Shown here: piece by piece, positions 63,787 through 64,000 of the stretch
Layout of the letters: every line of letters begins with the position of its first letter
Position numbering within the stretch: position 1 is the first letter of the stretch
Source: Sporosarcina luteola
GTDB taxonomy: Bacteria > Bacillota > Bacilli > Bacillales_A > Planococcaceae
Assembly (NCBI GenBank): GCA_014204635.1
Contig: JACHLS010000004.1
Coordinates: forward strand, 124,001 to 188,000
Direction: 5' to 3'
DNA length: 64,000 nt
Notes under the pieces: generated by a model
What the model saw: only the letters and a program-made list of their open reading frames with translations
Told to the model about the DNA's origin: nothing
The model's database searches: none
Program-made: the position numbers and the translations under genes

Positions 63787-63818
63787 AAACCGGCAACCTT
63801 TACGGTTGTTCCGGTTTT
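63787..63818 (-). terminator. Terminator of the MFS gene, overlapping its stop codon
   Basis: AACCGGCAACC / GGTTGTTCCGGTT stem around TTTAC, followed by TTTTTCTTT on the minus strand; the stop codon lies in the hairpin. Confidence 0.75.
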
Positions 63819-64000
63819 GTCTGTTGACCTTTAAGGGGTTTATCGTAAAGTAGAGTCGTCACAATGGATATGCTCATGAACGCAGTCAAGATGAGCAACA
63901 TCGCTTTCATTCCATAGATTCCAACAAGGACCCCACCAGCAAATGGACCGATCATCCGTCCGATTGTCGCTGTCGAGTTGACAATTCCTTGATAAAAACC
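63800..64000 (-). CDS. MFS transporter, C-terminal end (cut by window edge)
   Basis: The last 66 residues of a major-facilitator permease. The reading GFYQGIVNSTATIGRMIGPFAGG and a final hydrophobic helix (AMLLILTAFMSISIV) are typical of 12-14-TM drug exporters. The rest lies beyond base 64000. Substrate unknown. Confidence 0.75.
   Translation of the reverse strand, partial: GFYQGIVNSTATIGRMIGPFAGGVLVGIYGMKAMLLILTAFMSISIVTTLLYDKPLKGQQTKPEQP

Overview
The window is chromosomal DNA from a low-to-mid-GC, endospore-forming member of the Bacillales. An alpha/beta-type SASP gene with a forespore-type promoter marks a spore former. The gene order (ackA-ytxK-tpx-yteJ-sppA, ssp-thiI-nifZ-ezrA, rpsD/tyrS/acsA/acuABC/ccpA/aroA, ytxHG-murC-sftA-ytpRQ, ytoP-ytnP-trmB, pepV-ytzE-ytgP-ytfP-leuS) follows the yt* segment of Bacillus subtilis. 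Base composition and gene content look more like Planococcaceae (Sporosarcina or a relative) than Bacillus proper; this placement is inference.

Layout. 0-5.3 kb: start of acetate kinase, YtxK methyltransferase, a thiol peroxidase lacking the resolving cysteine, an RDD membrane protein, SppA, an NAD kinase and a RarD-type permease. 5.4-12.4 kb: acyl-CoA synthetase, SASP, ThiI with its cysteine desulfurase, EzrA, and a free-methionine sulfoxide reductase. 12.4-18.2 kb: methionine gamma-lyase under a perfect CcpA (cre) site, a lipoprotein/secreted DPBB-type protein pair, diguanylate cyclase DgcP, and rpsD with a long leader. 18.2-23.3 kb is an accessory block between rpsD and tyrS: an OB-fold membrane protein, a small secreted protein, degraded DNA, a VOC protein, and divergent ligD/ku for non-homologous end joining. 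23.3-38.3 kb: tyrS with a T-box, a class A penicillin-binding protein, acsA and divergent acuABC, ccpA, aroA, an uncharacterised FtsA-like actin-fold protein with a beta-rich tail, and ytxGH under a SigB-type promoter. 38.6-49.2 kb: murC, the DNA translocase SftA, ytpRQ, a lipoprotein, a house-cleaning NTPase, an M42 peptidase and an acetate symporter pair. 49.5-64 kb: lactonase YtnP, trmB, dat/pepV, ytzE, a pseudouridine synthase, flippase YtgP, flavoprotein YtfP, an unusual 3 x 102-bp repeat array, leuS with a T-box, a 3-oxoacid CoA-transferase, and the end of an MFS transporter.

Functional theme. Acetate and acyl-CoA metabolism recurs: acetate kinase, acetyl-CoA synthetase, its acetylation/deacetylation switch AcuA/AcuC with AcuB, an ActP-type symporter, a medium-chain acyl-CoA synthetase, a CoA-transferase and the regulator CcpA. 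Several control sites can be read directly: two T-boxes, forespore SigG-type promoters before ssp and ku, a SigB-type promoter before ytxGH, a cre box before the methionine lyase, and palindromic operators before the acyl-CoA synthetase and ytzE. The most unusual structures are the 21-bp/102-bp higher-order repeat at 59.1-59.4 kb, the FtsA-like protein with its C-terminal extension, and the one-cysteine thiol peroxidase.
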